NCBI RefSeq assembly: GCF_001553265.1
Contig: NZ_KQ960620.1
Coordinates: forward strand, 1 to 64,000
Length of the DNA: 64,000 nucleotides
Source: Prevotella sp. DNF00663
Lineage (GTDB): Bacteria > Bacteroidota > Bacteroidia > Bacteroidales > Bacteroidaceae
Reading direction: 5' to 3'
This document shows, piece after piece, positions 34,992 through 44,000 of the stretch. How positions within the stretch are numbered: the stretch's first letter is position 1; the number at the start of each line of letters is the position of its first letter. Both the position numbers and the translations under genes were made by a program. Below the pieces are notes generated by a model that worked only from the letters and a program-made list of their open reading frames with translations, was not told the origin of the DNA and ran no database searches.

Positions 34992-35801
34992 TTGTTTTTG
35001 AGGTACTTGTGTTACATATTACTTCCACTCATGTGGCTTTGTTCGGCGTGTGAGTTTAAGTTTAACAATACTGATGAGAAAGATCATCGTAGTATTGCTA
35101 TACATCGTTTTGACAGATTGGAAAGTAGATATTTAACTACGGGGGATTTTTCTGCGCTTCAACAAATGAATACTGACTACCCAATAGAGACACGTACGTT
35201 GATAGAGAATGTGTTGAATCTGGGCGATGTGAATGAATCGGACATTAATAGCAGGTTGTTGAACTATTTTCAGGATGCTCTGTTACAAGATGTTATTTTG
35301 GCTGTTGATTCGCAATATGTAGATATGTCAGATATTAGTAAACTTATGTATAAGGCTTTTAGGAGACTTGGGCATGCAATTCCTAGTATACCTATTCCTG
35401 AAATTTATACTCAAATAGGAGCATTCAATCAGAGTATTGTTGTTGGCGATGGAATGATAGGTATTTCCTTAGATAAATATTTGGGTAATGATTTTGGTCC
35501 TTATGCCAAGTTCTATAATCAGCAGCAACGTGCTACAATGACACGCGAAAATATTGTTCCTGATTGTATTAGTTTCTATCTACTCAGTTATTATCCTGCA
35601 CCTATGGGGAAAAATGAGAAGGAAACACTTAGATTGAAAGCTGTGCACATGGGGAAAGTGATGTGGGCTGCCAATAAATTAACTGATAGCCATATCTTTC
35701 AAACAGCCTATGTAGATAGGGTAGAGCAATTTATGAAGAAGCATAAAAACTTACCTATCAAGCAATTGATGGAGTTGGAAGATGGAGGATTTATGAATTA
35801 A
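34992..35801 (+). CDS. gldB: GldB-family lipoprotein
   Basis: 269 residues from a TTG at 34992; this start gives a signal peptide with lipobox CSAC (lipidated Cys about residue 20). The conserved part is IVVGDGMIGISLDKYLGNDFGPY, then the C-terminal ISFYLLSYYP region and MGKVMWAANKL. GldB is needed for gliding in Flavobacterium, but homologues occur in non-gliding Bacteroidales, where its role is unclear. Its 3' end overlaps the converging radical SAM gene by 11 bp. Confidence 0.75.
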   Translation: MFLRYLCYILLPLMWLCSACEFKFNNTDEKDHRSIAIHRFDRLESRYLTTGDFSALQQMNTDYPIETRTLIENVLNLGDVNESDINSRLLNYFQDALLQDVILAVDSQYVDMSDISKLMYKAFRRLGHAIPSIPIPEIYTQIGAFNQSIVVGDGMIGISLDKYLGNDFGPYAKFYNQQQRATMTRENIVPDCISFYLLSYYPAPMGKNEKETLRLKAVHMGKVMWAANKLTDSHIFQTAYVDRVEQFMKKHKNLPIKQLMELEDGGFMN

Positions 35802-36729
35802 TATGCTCAAAGGAGCAATATTTTTGTCCTTGATATATGCCTTTCTGTTGCAAATAATTGTTGAATAAGTTCGTAAATTGGTAGTTTTTAAGCCCCCATC
35901 TAGGAGCTATTAATTTGTTTTCAGGCGATTGGCTGACAAATCGATCCAGTGTAATTGTGGGATTTAATCGGGTGATATATTCTGCTAACAATTCTATATA
36001 TTCTTCAACATTAAACAGATGAAAAGGGTGTTCTTGGTATTCTCGTGCCATTTCTGTTCCTGTTATGATCTGTAGTTGATGTATTTTTAGCAGGTCTAAG
36101 GGAAGTCTAGAAATGTCATCAGCTTGTTTGAGCATGCTATTTCTATCTTCGCCGGGGAGTCCAAGAATGACGTGTCCTCCTGTGAGGATTCCATAATCAT
36201 GAGTCAGTTGAACAATATCTTTGCTACATTGATAAGTATGGCCACGGTTGATGCGCTTTAGTGTCGTTTCATTGGTACTTTCAATTCCATATTCTATTAA
36301 CACAAATCTCTCTCGGCCTAGTTGTTGGAGATATTGTAATAGCGATTCATCGATACAATCGGGTCTAGTTCCAATTACAATACCAACGACATCTTCTACA
36401 GAAAGGGCTTGTTCGTATTTGAATTTGAGTGTATCTACAGATTCGTATGTGTTGGTATAGGCTTGAAAGTAGGCTAGATATTTCATTTCAGGATATTTTT
36501 TTGAGAAAAACATCTTACCTTCTTGCAGTTGTTCTTTAATAGATTTGTTGTTGCTACAATATGCCGGACTGAATGTACTATTGTCACAAAAAGTACATCC
36601 ACCATAACTAATTCTACCATCTCTGTTTGGACATGTGAAACCTGCATTGATAGAAATCTTTTGGACTTTGAATGGTAGCTTGGCCTTTATCCAGCTTCCA
36701 AAGTCGTTATAGTGTAGTTCTTGAGCCAT
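35791..36729 (-). CDS. YhcC/TIGR01212-type radical SAM protein
   Basis: 312 residues. SINAGFTCPNRDGRISYGGCTFCDNS carries the spaced cysteine motif of this radical SAM group, followed by AYFQAYTNTYES, GIVIGTRPDC, IEYGIESTNE and GGHVILGLPGED. Homologues are found across bacteria, and their reaction is not established to my knowledge. Divergent from the DPP IV gene with back-to-back promoters. Confidence 0.85.
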   Translation of the reverse strand: MAQELHYNDFGSWIKAKLPFKVQKISINAGFTCPNRDGRISYGGCTFCDNSTFSPAYCSNNKSIKEQLQEGKMFFSKKYPEMKYLAYFQAYTNTYESVDTLKFKYEQALSVEDVVGIVIGTRPDCIDESLLQYLQQLGRERFVLIEYGIESTNETTLKRINRGHTYQCSKDIVQLTHDYGILTGGHVILGLPGEDRNSMLKQADDISRLPLDLLKIHQLQIITGTEMAREYQEHPFHLFNVEEYIELLAEYITRLNPTITLDRFVSQSPENKLIAPRWGLKNYQFTNLFNNYLQQKGIYQGQKYCSFEHINS

Positions 36730-36748
36730 AAATACGAGTAATAGATTG

Positions 36749-36756
36749 CAAAATTA
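36749..36756 (-). promoter_or_regulatory. -7 box for the radical SAM gene
   Basis: TAATTTTG on the minus strand, 20 bp before the ATG at 36729. Only 12 bp from the opposite -7 box. Confidence 0.5.
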
Positions 36757-36768
36757 GTGATTTTTCAG

Positions 36769-36776
36769 TAATTTTG
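36769..36776 (+). promoter_or_regulatory. -7 box for the DPP IV gene
   Basis: TAATTTTG, 25 bp before the ATG at 36801, with TTG 20 bp upstream. The two opposed boxes have the same sequence. Confidence 0.55.
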
Positions 36777-36800
36777 CAGTTAAACCGAAACATTATTCAA

Positions 36801-39005
36801 ATGAGAAAATTACTAACCATGCTCGTTTCTAGTCTATTGTTAACAACTAGTCTTTATGCGGTAGAAGAGATTACGATACCTGATATAACTAGTGGCATGT
36901 TTGCCGGCAAACGCTTGAATGGCCTTAATCCGATAGCGGGAACAGACTCTTATGCTAGTATCAGTGCTGATAGGAAACAAATATTGAAGTATTCGTTTGC
37001 GACCGGTAAACGGCAAGAAATACTGTTTGATGTTTTCAATACGATTGGTCATAAGATTACTGAAGTGGATGGATATCAGTTTTCGCCCAATGGAAAATTC
37101 ATCCTTATTCAAACAAATACAAAACGTATTTATAGAAGATCGTATAGTGCAGTGTACTATATATATACGATAGCTTCAAAGAAATTGGTACCATTATCGG
37201 ATGGTGGATCTCAGCAGATGCCCGTTTGGTCGCCCGATGGGTACCAAGTGGCATTTGTAAGAGAGAATAATATCTATCTTATAAAGCTGTTGTACGATAA
37301 TGCCGAGTCGCAAGTGACGAAAGATGGAAAGCCGAATTTTATTATAAATGGAGTTCCGGATTGGGTAAACGAAGAAGAATTCTCAACGAATTGTTCATTG
37401 AGTTTTAATGCTGATGGTTCTATGTTATGTTGGATAAAATATGATGAATCTAAGGTTAAAACCTATGATTTGCAGATGTTTAAAGGTGATACACCTGTAA
37501 AAGAAGAGAACTCGGACTATCCTTCTCATTATTCCTACAAATATCCTAAAGCCGGATATGACAACTCGGTAGTGTCTGTATGGAGTTATGATATAAAATC
37601 TCATCAAACCAAACAGCTTCAAATTCCGGTTGATCAAGATGGCTATATTCCACGTCTCAAGGTTGGGAATGAGCCTAACAGTATGATTGTGTTTACCATG
37701 AATAGACATCAAGATGAGTTATGTCTTTATTCTGTAAATCCTAGAACAACTCTTTCGCAACTCCTTATCAAGGAGAAATCTGATAAATATGTGAAAGAAG
37801 AAGTATTGGAAAATGTAATTATCGGAAAGAATAGTATACTACTTCCTAGTGATAGAGATGGGTATATGAAGCTATATTTGTATACGCTGTCTGGTCAATT
37901 CAAGCGAAAGATAGGTGCAGGTGACTTTGATATTACCGATATTTACGGATATGATGAGAGTACTGGAGACATTTATTGCCAAGCAGCGTTACAAAATCCA
38001 CACGATAGACAGGTTTTGATCTTTCACCAAAATGGTAAAATGGAATCATTAACCAATCAAGCAGGTTGGAACTCTGCAATATTTTCTGGAGATTATAAGT
38101 ATTTTGTGAATACCTGGAGTGATGCAAATCATCCTTATGTGTATACTATACGAACTAGTTCTGGGAAAGTGTTAGATACTCCAATTGATAATGCTGAGTT
38201 GGCAAATAAAATTTCTAACTATGGGTTTACGGCTAAAGAGTTCTTTACGTTTACAACCTCTGAGGGAGTCAAACTAGATGGTTGGATGGTTAAGCCTATT
38301 GATTTTAATCCATCAAAGAAATACCCCGTCATTTTATATCAGTATAGTGGACCGGGCAGTCAACAAGTAGTTAACTCTTGGAATATTGGTTCTATGGGGA
38401 ATGGAGGAGCCTTTGATTACTTCTTGGTACAGCAAGGTTTTATAGTCGTTTGTGTGGATGGACGTGGGACTGGAGCCCGAGGATCGGAATGGGAGAAGTG
38501 TACTTATTTGAATCTTGGAGCTTTGGAAGCTAAAGATCAAGTTGAAACTGCATTGTGGTTATCTAAACAAAGTTATGTTGATGGGAAACATATTGGAATA
38601 TGGGGATGGAGTTATGGAGGATTCAATACACTTATGAGTATGAGCGAGGGACGTCCTGTGTTTTATGCCGGAGTTGCTGTTGCTCCTCCAACAAGTTGGA
38701 AGTATTATGATACCGTATATACTGAGCGCTATATGCGTACCCCTAAGGAGAATCCTAATGGATATAATGAAAATCCAATATCACGGGTAAAAGCTTTAAA
38801 TGGAGATCTATTGATTTGCCATGGTGTTGCGGATGATAATGTTCATATACAAAATTCATTTGAATACTCAGAGGCATTGATTCAAGCAGGGAAGGATTTT
38901 AAAGAGAATTTCTACGTAAATCGAAATCATAGCATATATGGCGGAGAGACGCGTAATCACTTGTTAAAGCAAATTACTTCTTGGTTTAAAGACCATCTGA
39001 AGTAA
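36801..39005 (+). CDS. dipeptidyl-peptidase IV-type S9 peptidase
   Basis: 734 residues from ATG 36801, which begins the signal peptide (MRKLLTMLVSSLLLTTSLYA); an upstream ATG would lie on the -7 box. An eight-bladed propeller (about 60-490) precedes the alpha/beta-hydrolase. The catalytic triad is visible as GWSYGG with Ser604, HGVADDNVH with Asp678, and NRNHSIYGG with His710. DWVNEEEF in the propeller corresponds to the Glu motif that binds the substrate N-terminus. It releases X-Pro/X-Ala dipeptides in the periplasm or at the surface. Confidence 0.9.
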   Translation: MRKLLTMLVSSLLLTTSLYAVEEITIPDITSGMFAGKRLNGLNPIAGTDSYASISADRKQILKYSFATGKRQEILFDVFNTIGHKITEVDGYQFSPNGKFILIQTNTKRIYRRSYSAVYYIYTIASKKLVPLSDGGSQQMPVWSPDGYQVAFVRENNIYLIKLLYDNAESQVTKDGKPNFIINGVPDWVNEEEFSTNCSLSFNADGSMLCWIKYDESKVKTYDLQMFKGDTPVKEENSDYPSHYSYKYPKAGYDNSVVSVWSYDIKSHQTKQLQIPVDQDGYIPRLKVGNEPNSMIVFTMNRHQDELCLYSVNPRTTLSQLLIKEKSDKYVKEEVLENVIIGKNSILLPSDRDGYMKLYLYTLSGQFKRKIGAGDFDITDIYGYDESTGDIYCQAALQNPHDRQVLIFHQNGKMESLTNQAGWNSAIFSGDYKYFVNTWSDANHPYVYTIRTSSGKVLDTPIDNAELANKISNYGFTAKEFFTFTTSEGVKLDGWMVKPIDFNPSKKYPVILYQYSGPGSQQVVNSWNIGSMGNGGAFDYFLVQQGFIVVCVDGRGTGARGSEWEKCTYLNLGALEAKDQVETALWLSKQSYVDGKHIGIWGWSYGGFNTLMSMSEGRPVFYAGVAVAPPTSWKYYDTVYTERYMRTPKENPNGYNENPISRVKALNGDLLICHGVADDNVHIQNSFEYSEALIQAGKDFKENFYVNRNHSIYGGETRNHLLKQITSWFKDHLK

Positions 39006-39017
39006 AAGATAATACAT

Positions 39018-39059
39018 AGTTAAGGCTCGGCTACTTTCACTAGTAGCCGAGCCTTAACT
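39018..39059. terminator. two-way terminator between the DPP IV and PqqD genes
   Basis: 18-bp perfect stem (AGTTAAGGCTCGGCTACT and its complement) around a 6-base loop, between convergent genes. Confidence 0.8.
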
Positions 39060-39093
39060 GTTATAGAGATAAATGATTGAACGTAACGTTGTG

Positions 39094-39366
39094 TTATATG
39101 ATAATCTTCATGTCTTGTAAGTGATTGATAAACACTTGGGCATCGTTCTTTGCAACTTCGTAAGTAACCTCATATTCATTGGTTAACAAGGATGCTAAAG
39201 TATCCACGGTGAAATCTTTATCTTTGATGTTCTCCCATAGGAAACAAGCACTCTCGCTCAAACTGAGTATATTATTGAAGTCAATATTTGTTTCCCCTTC
39301 TGCAACTACGATACTCTCTCCACAAACATTCAATAATGTAAATCCTTCTTTTATTCTCATAATCAT
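39094..39366 (-). CDS. PqqD-family peptide-binding protein
   Basis: 90 residues with the PqqD fold order: FTLLNVCGESIVVAEGE strands, then LSESACFLWENIKDK and FTVDTLASLLTNEYEV, and a C-terminal helix (ARND-like VAKNDAQVFINHLQDM). PqqD proteins act as RiPP recognition elements, gripping leader peptides for modifying enzymes. Its ATG overlaps the stop of the peptidase gene (TAATG). No PQQ or radical SAM maturation gene is nearby, so this is not PQQ synthesis. See the trio with the kinase and peptidase. Confidence 0.8.
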   Translation of the reverse strand: MIMRIKEGFTLLNVCGESIVVAEGETNIDFNNILSLSESACFLWENIKDKDFTVDTLASLLTNEYEVTYEVAKNDAQVFINHLQDMKIII

Positions 39367-39851
39367 TATTTTTTTCTAGTTATTGGAATCCAAATTCTAC
39401 GATATACTGCAAGTAGATATCTTCGTAATGGAATATGCATCCATATCCAAGAATAGATTTTCCATTTATAACCATCGGTACTGTCTAGTATTTTACGTCC
39501 TTTTCTATAGAAGCCAATACCGATGGCCTTTATATTTTCTACTTTACAATATTCTTTACTAATATTCCCATCTCCTTGTAAAGTTACATCATCTCCGTCA
39601 ATTTTAATGATACGATGAAATACATACTTCTTAGGACTTATCTCTGCTAAGACGGCATCGCCCACATGTAATGACGTGACTTTGGCTAATAGGGCTATAT
39701 CACGGTTATTATCCAAGAATGGTTGCATACTCCAACCGCTCATACGAAGTGTGACAGTGTGGTGCCCCTCCTCTATTAATGAAATGATTTTGGGAATCAA
39801 AACAGAGTTTGGAAGTACTATTCTGTTTGGCTTTTGACCGTCTTGTAACAT
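39366..39851 (-). CDS. S24/S26-type signal-peptidase-like protein
   Basis: 161 residues. MSGWSMQPFL places a catalytic Ser at residue 41 in the SM motif, and YVFHRIIKIDGDDVTLQGDGN follows with His79. A Ser-His arrangement like this occurs in SipW/archaeal-type signal peptidases. A C-terminal part with aromatic residues (WKIYSWIWMHIPLRRYLLAVY) may touch the membrane. It overlaps the kinase gene upstream by 34 bp and PqqD downstream. The likely job is cutting a peptide or leader handled by PqqD; that is inference. Confidence 0.7.
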   Translation of the reverse strand: MLQDGQKPNRIVLPNSVLIPKIISLIEEGHHTVTLRMSGWSMQPFLDNNRDIALLAKVTSLHVGDAVLAEISPKKYVFHRIIKIDGDDVTLQGDGNISKEYCKVENIKAIGIGFYRKGRKILDSTDGYKWKIYSWIWMHIPLRRYLLAVYRRIWIPITRKK

Positions 39852-40714
39852 AATAAAGCAGATTCTTTATTGGGTAGACAATGTAGAATATAGCTAACTC
39901 TTGCTTCAATAAGAAGAGATAACGTTTTGCATAAATCAGTAAATAATGTATGATCCCATTTCATAGCAGAACAAGAGGGAAGTATGGAAGCAAATGCTTC
40001 TGTTGGCTTCAATTTGTCAATACTATTTTCACTTGCTCTATCTATTCTGACAATTGCTCCTAATTTCATCCGTATATTGCGATAGCAGGCTGTCTTTCCA
40101 CTCCAAGGGCTGCCATATATATATGGTGTATTATCAATGATTCGAACGATAGGGTTATCATCATTGATAAGTTCGCATCCAGAAATACTTTGTAGCCACA
40201 TACTAGATTGCGTACTTTTTCCTGTACCACTTTTTGCAATGAAAGCGTAAGCATAATTATCTTTTCCCACAACAGAGGCATGTATCAATAGTGTTTGATA
40301 CTTGCATGAAGCGAAAGCAAAAATGAGCATAAGTGCATTATTCAGACCAAAGCACCAATTCATATAGCTCCCATTCAAGGCACAATGACAGTTGCTAAAA
40401 TCCTTATTGGTTTGTAGTAAGCAACACTGCACCTTATTGATATTGGCAATGATATATTGATAGCCTCCATTGTCTATATGGAATACAGCAGTATCACCAT
40501 TACCAGTATCAAATTTTCTTATGAGCTTTAGCTTTGTTTTTTCTATCGGGGATAGTTCCTCGTCAATAGTAAGAGTGAATAAAAAACTTTCGTTAGTAGG
40601 TGTATTTTCAATCTTAAATGGTGTAAATGAGGGTATCAAGTCCATTATATCATATTTGTTGTTATCAAATATGATACGAATGTAGAATCCGGCGATTGCA
40701 AAATAGTATGTCAC
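39818..40714 (-). CDS. HPr-kinase-like serine kinase
   Basis: 298 residues, GTG start at 40714. The C-terminal half has LIHASVVG, the Walker A loop AKSGTGKST (about 160-168) and ELINDDNPIV, the pattern of HprK-like kinases, while the N-terminal half is unrelated to true HPr kinase. No HPr or PTS gene is near. Similar kinases occur in lasso-peptide clusters, where they phosphorylate the precursor. Overlap with the peptidase gene makes a kinase-peptidase-PqqD unit. Confidence 0.75.
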   Translation of the reverse strand: MTYYFAIAGFYIRIIFDNNKYDIMDLIPSFTPFKIENTPTNESFLFTLTIDEELSPIEKTKLKLIRKFDTGNGDTAVFHIDNGGYQYIIANINKVQCCLLQTNKDFSNCHCALNGSYMNWCFGLNNALMLIFAFASCKYQTLLIHASVVGKDNYAYAFIAKSGTGKSTQSSMWLQSISGCELINDDNPIVRIIDNTPYIYGSPWSGKTACYRNIRMKLGAIVRIDRASENSIDKLKPTEAFASILPSCSAMKWDHTLFTDLCKTLSLLIEARVSYILHCLPNKESALLCYKTVKSQTE

Positions 40715-40789
40715 GAAAAAATCTTTTGCTTAAAATAATGAGTTATTATTATTTTGCTTGTGGCTACATGAGTCTGCCGCACATCAAGC

Positions 40790-41278
40790 TTATTCTCCTT
40801 GTTTCTGCTTACGTGCTTTTTTCTTATTGGCTTTCTTATTTGCCTTTTCTATTTCTTGCTCATCTGGAACAATTGGCTTGTAGGCAAAGCCTGAAGATGT
40901 AATGTATTTGACAGTGTAATGGTTTTTATCTTTACCCTTTCCTTTTACTGTGGTATATTTCTTTTTAGTCTTTAAATATTTCTTCTCTATATCTTTTCTA
41001 TTATCACTATAAGTGGTAATACAAGTAGCATGACTGAATCCTAATTTGGCAAGATAGTCTTTTAATTGGTAGGAATAGTTGTCTCTACTATATAAGAATC
41101 CTTCATGGTCTATCCAAGCTGAACTCAGTTGTTGAATATCTGTGAAATATACAGTAGAATCATTGAACGATGCTGCTACCCCGTACATGTATACTTGATT
41201 ACTATTCTTCTTGCTGGCATATACATGTGATGTAAAAAATACACCGGCAAGCAGCATGACAAAAAATCTTAGTTTCAT
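40790..41278 (-). CDS. secreted basic protein of unknown function
   Basis: 162 residues with a signal peptide (cleavage near SHVYA, residue 21). The mature part begins SKKNSNQVYMYGVAASFND and has a middle domain around DNYSYQLKDYLAKLGF. The last 25 residues are almost all Lys, Ala, Gln and Arg. No known family. It lies 22 bp after rpoD and 75 bp before the kinase gene, so one transcript from rpoD through PqqD is possible. Confidence 0.65.
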   Translation of the reverse strand: MKLRFFVMLLAGVFFTSHVYASKKNSNQVYMYGVAASFNDSTVYFTDIQQLSSAWIDHEGFLYSRDNYSYQLKDYLAKLGFSHATCITTYSDNRKDIEKKYLKTKKKYTTVKGKGKDKNHYTVKYITSSGFAYKPIVPDEQEIEKANKKANKKKARKQKQGE

Positions 41279-41300
41279 TATTATCTTATTGTATTTAATA

Positions 41301-42164
41301 TTATTGACCTAGATATGGCTTCAGAAGTTTGTTTTGTCCATGATGACGTAATCTTCTTATAGCCTTTTCCTTTATTTGTCTAACCCGTTCTCTAGTCAGA
41401 TCATATTTGTTACCTATTTCTTCAAGTGTCATCTCAGGTTGTCCTATACCGAAGAATGCTACAATGATGTTTTTTTCACGTTCATTGAGCAATTGCAAAG
41501 CATGAGAGATTTCATCTTGCAAAGATTCTTGGACGAGTTGACTATCAGCTTGAGGAGCATCAGTATTAGTTAATACATCAAGCAAGCTGTTGCCTTCTCC
41601 TTCAGCAATTGGTGCATCCATTGATAAATGCCTGTTATTGACTTTCATGGCGTCCGCAATCTTATCTTCCGGAATATCTATCTTCTCGGCAATCTCTTCG
41701 ATGCTAGGACGCCTCTCATGCTCTTGTTCGAATTTGTTTAAGATTTGATTAATCTTATTGACCGAACCAACTTGGTTAAGTGGTAGTCTCACTATTCTGC
41801 TTTGCTCGGCTATAGCTTGAAGAATACTTTGTCTAATCCACCATACGGCATACGATATGAATTTAAATCCTCTAGTCTCATCGAACTTTTCTGCAGCTTT
41901 AATTAATCCTACATTACCTTCATTGATTAAGTCTGGTAGACTTAGTCCCTGATTTTGGTATTGTTTTGCTACTGATACGACAAATCTTAGATTCGCTTTA
42001 GTTAAGCGTTCTAATGCACGTCTGTCTCCCTTACGGATGCGTCGCGCCAATTCAATTTCCTCATCTACCGAAATAAGGTCTTCGTGCCCAATCTCCTGTA
42101 AATATTTATCTAGAGAAGCACTCTCTCGATTGGTAATAGATTTTGTGATTTTCAGTTGTCGCAT
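41301..42164 (-). CDS. rpoD: primary sigma factor
   Basis: 287 residues. Regions 1.2 to 4.2 are intact: [15 protein letters not shown], the region 2 core ([56 protein letters not shown]), region 3 ([15 protein letters not shown]), and region 4.2 ([27 protein letters not shown]). The lack of the long region 1.1 is the norm for the Bacteroidales housekeeping sigma, which reads the TTTG/TAnnTTTG promoters seen in this window. Its own promoter matches that form. Confidence 0.95.
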   Translation of the reverse strand: MRQLKITKSITNRESASLDKYLQEIGHEDLISVDEEIELARRIRKGDRRALERLTKANLRFVVSVAKQYQNQGLSLPDLINEGNVGLIKAAEKFDETRGFKFISYAVWWIRQSILQAIAEQSRIVRLPLNQVGSVNKINQILNKFEQEHERRPSIEEIAEKIDIPEDKIADAMKVNNRHLSMDAPIAEGEGNSLLDVLTNTDAPQADSQLVQESLQDEISHALQLLNEREKNIIVAFFGIGQPEMTLEEIGNKYDLTRERVRQIKEKAIRRLRHHGQNKLLKPYLGQ

Positions 42165-42188
42165 TAGCCGTTAATTTTAAGCTAAATG

Positions 42189-42220
42189 CAAAGTTAAGTG
42201 TTTCTTATAGAATGTGCAAA
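42189..42220 (-). promoter_or_regulatory. promoter of rpoD
   Basis: Minus strand TTTG at 42220-42217, 20 bp, TAACTTTG at 42196-42189; 24 bp before the ATG. Confidence 0.75.
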
Positions 42221-42273
42221 TGTTTTACTCTTTTTTGCATAGTATGATATTAGCATATAAAACTAAAACAAAA

Positions 42274-42311
42274 AAGGACTTGATTTCTTTGAAAATGAAA
42301 ATCAAGTCCTT
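42274..42311 (-). terminator. terminator of htrA
   Basis: 13-bp stem AAGGACTTGATTT and its complement, followed on the minus strand by TTTTTTG. Confidence 0.85.
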
Positions 42312-42336
42312 CCTTTATTTGTAGTAGAGTTGTTTA

Positions 42337-43803
42337 TTAATTAATCTTCACTACCTTATAATCTTTCTTTCCTGTGGGCCATATACCTTTGATAATGAGT
42401 ACAGGGTCTTTACTTGTTGAAGCTGCTTTGACAGCATCTTGTAAATCGCTAATCGATTTAATTGGAGTGTCATTAGCGTATTGTATGATGAAGCCCGGAG
42501 TAATTCCACCTTCTTTGATAGCACCATTTGAGACCTTAGTAACTTCAAGTCCGAAGTTGATGTCAAGTTGCTCTTTAGTCGAGTTGCCTACAGGTCGGAA
42601 GCTAGCACCAAGTACATCAAGATCGGCAGTCTTCATTACTTTTGTATTGCCCTGAGCATTTTTCAGTGTAACAGTCTTTGTTGATTTAACCTTGTTGCGT
42701 AAATAGGTGATGCTAACTTTCTCGCCGGGGCGCTTCTTGGCCAATACTTCTTGTAGCTCAGCCATCTTAGTTACCTCTTTACCATCGACATTCGTGATTA
42801 CATCACCGGCTTTAAGCCCTGCAGTTGCTGCCGAACCTCCTTCTTCAACTTCTGCTACATAGATACCGTCATTTGTTCCTAAATCAACTTCCTTATTTTG
42901 TTCTTTCTGTGCATTGATATAGTTTAATACATCTTGTCCTTTGATACCCAAAATAGCTCTTTGGACTGTCCCGTATTGTTTCAGATCGGCTACTACCTTA
43001 TTCATAATAGTTGTAGGTATGGCAAAGCCGTAACCACTGTATGAACCTGTCTGAGAATATAGCATCGCATTGATTCCTACCAATTCACCACGAGCATTGA
43101 CAAGCGCACCACCAGAGTTTCCGGGATTGATGGCAGCATCAGTTTGAATAAAGCTCTCAACACCATTTGCATACAATGAGCGTGCTTTCGCACTGACGAT
43201 ACCTGCCGTAACGGTGTTGTTAAGGCCATAAGGATTACCTACGGCAATCACCCATTCTCCTACTTTCAGGTCGTCCGAGTTTCCTATAGGCAGGGTAGGG
43301 AGGTTTTTGCCATTGACTTTGATGAGAGCTAAATCTGTTGTTTTGTCTGTTCCAATGATTCTTGCAGAGTATTCTCTGTTATCATTCAGTGTAATGGTTA
43401 ACTCGTCTGCACCTTCTACCACATGGTTATTGGTTACAATGTAACCATCTGAACTGATGATGACTCCACTTCCGGTAGCTTCTTTTTTGGGAGTTTGAAT
43501 CTTTCTTCTCTGCCTACCACCGTTGCTACCATCGTTTGGATTACCGAAAAAACCAAAGGGATCAAAGAATCCGCCAAATGGGTCGCTTGGTACATCGACT
43601 GTTTGGGTCTTTGAATTTTGGACATATTTTATATGGACAACTGCTGGAAGAGCTTTCTCCGATGCGTAAGTAAGGTCAATAGGCTGACCTGCTATCGCTG
43701 CATTTGTGCTACTGGTTGCATTTGCTTTGATGAATGAGCCTGCTGAAAGGCCAATGGCTACTATGCACATTGTGCCTAATACATACTTTGAATAATTCTT
43801 CAT
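42337..43803 (-). CDS. htrA: HtrA/DegP-type periplasmic serine protease
   Basis: 488 residues with an N-terminal signal or anchor. Trypsin-like domain with His127 (TNNHVVEG), Asp157 (TTDLALIK) and Ser230 (NPGNSGGAL). Two PDZ domains follow (about 275-370 and 400-488). A Gly/Phe/Asn-rich loop (about 74-97) precedes the catalytic part, as in other Bacteroidales Do proteases. It degrades or refolds damaged envelope proteins. Monocistronic. Confidence 0.93.
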   Translation of the reverse strand: MKNYSKYVLGTMCIVAIGLSAGSFIKANATSSTNAAIAGQPIDLTYASEKALPAVVHIKYVQNSKTQTVDVPSDPFGGFFDPFGFFGNPNDGSNGGRQRRKIQTPKKEATGSGVIISSDGYIVTNNHVVEGADELTITLNDNREYSARIIGTDKTTDLALIKVNGKNLPTLPIGNSDDLKVGEWVIAVGNPYGLNNTVTAGIVSAKARSLYANGVESFIQTDAAINPGNSGGALVNARGELVGINAMLYSQTGSYSGYGFAIPTTIMNKVVADLKQYGTVQRAILGIKGQDVLNYINAQKEQNKEVDLGTNDGIYVAEVEEGGSAATAGLKAGDVITNVDGKEVTKMAELQEVLAKKRPGEKVSITYLRNKVKSTKTVTLKNAQGNTKVMKTADLDVLGASFRPVGNSTKEQLDINFGLEVTKVSNGAIKEGGITPGFIIQYANDTPIKSISDLQDAVKAASTSKDPVLIIKGIWPTGKKDYKVVKIN

Positions 43804-43855
43804 ATTTATATTTGTTTTGAAACTTATTCTATATTCGCTGTTGAATTTATGCTTG

Positions 43856-43863
43856 CAAATATA
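43856..43863 (-). promoter_or_regulatory. -7 box for htrA
   Basis: TATATTTG on the minus strand, 52 bp before the ATG. Confidence 0.5.
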
Positions 43864-43870
43864 GACGCAA

Positions 43871-43914
43871 AAAATCGAAAACTGCCATTATGTCGCAGTT
43901 CTTTATTCGATTTT
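43871..43914 (-). terminator. hairpin between the DUF1232 gene and htrA
   Basis: Outer arms AAAATCGAA/TTCGATTTT and inner arms ACTGC/GCAGT; on the minus strand the outer arm runs into TTTTTT. Best read as a terminator of the upstream pair, though it also abuts the htrA promoter. Confidence 0.6.
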
Positions 43915-44000
43915 AACAGTTGAATTTAACACTTTAACGGCTCTTAAATCCGTTACGAGATAAATTTACTTTGTTTTATAAATGTCTAGATGTAAGTTGC

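Noticed and set aside
34992..35801. Evidence for gliding motility (gldB, gldE)
   Set aside because: Only scattered homologues are present; gldD and other gliding genes are not in the window, and both families occur in non-gliding relatives.
39094..39366. Pyrroloquinoline quinone synthesis
   Set aside because: PqqD alone is not enough; PqqA, PqqC and PqqE are absent, and the neighbours are a kinase and a peptidase.
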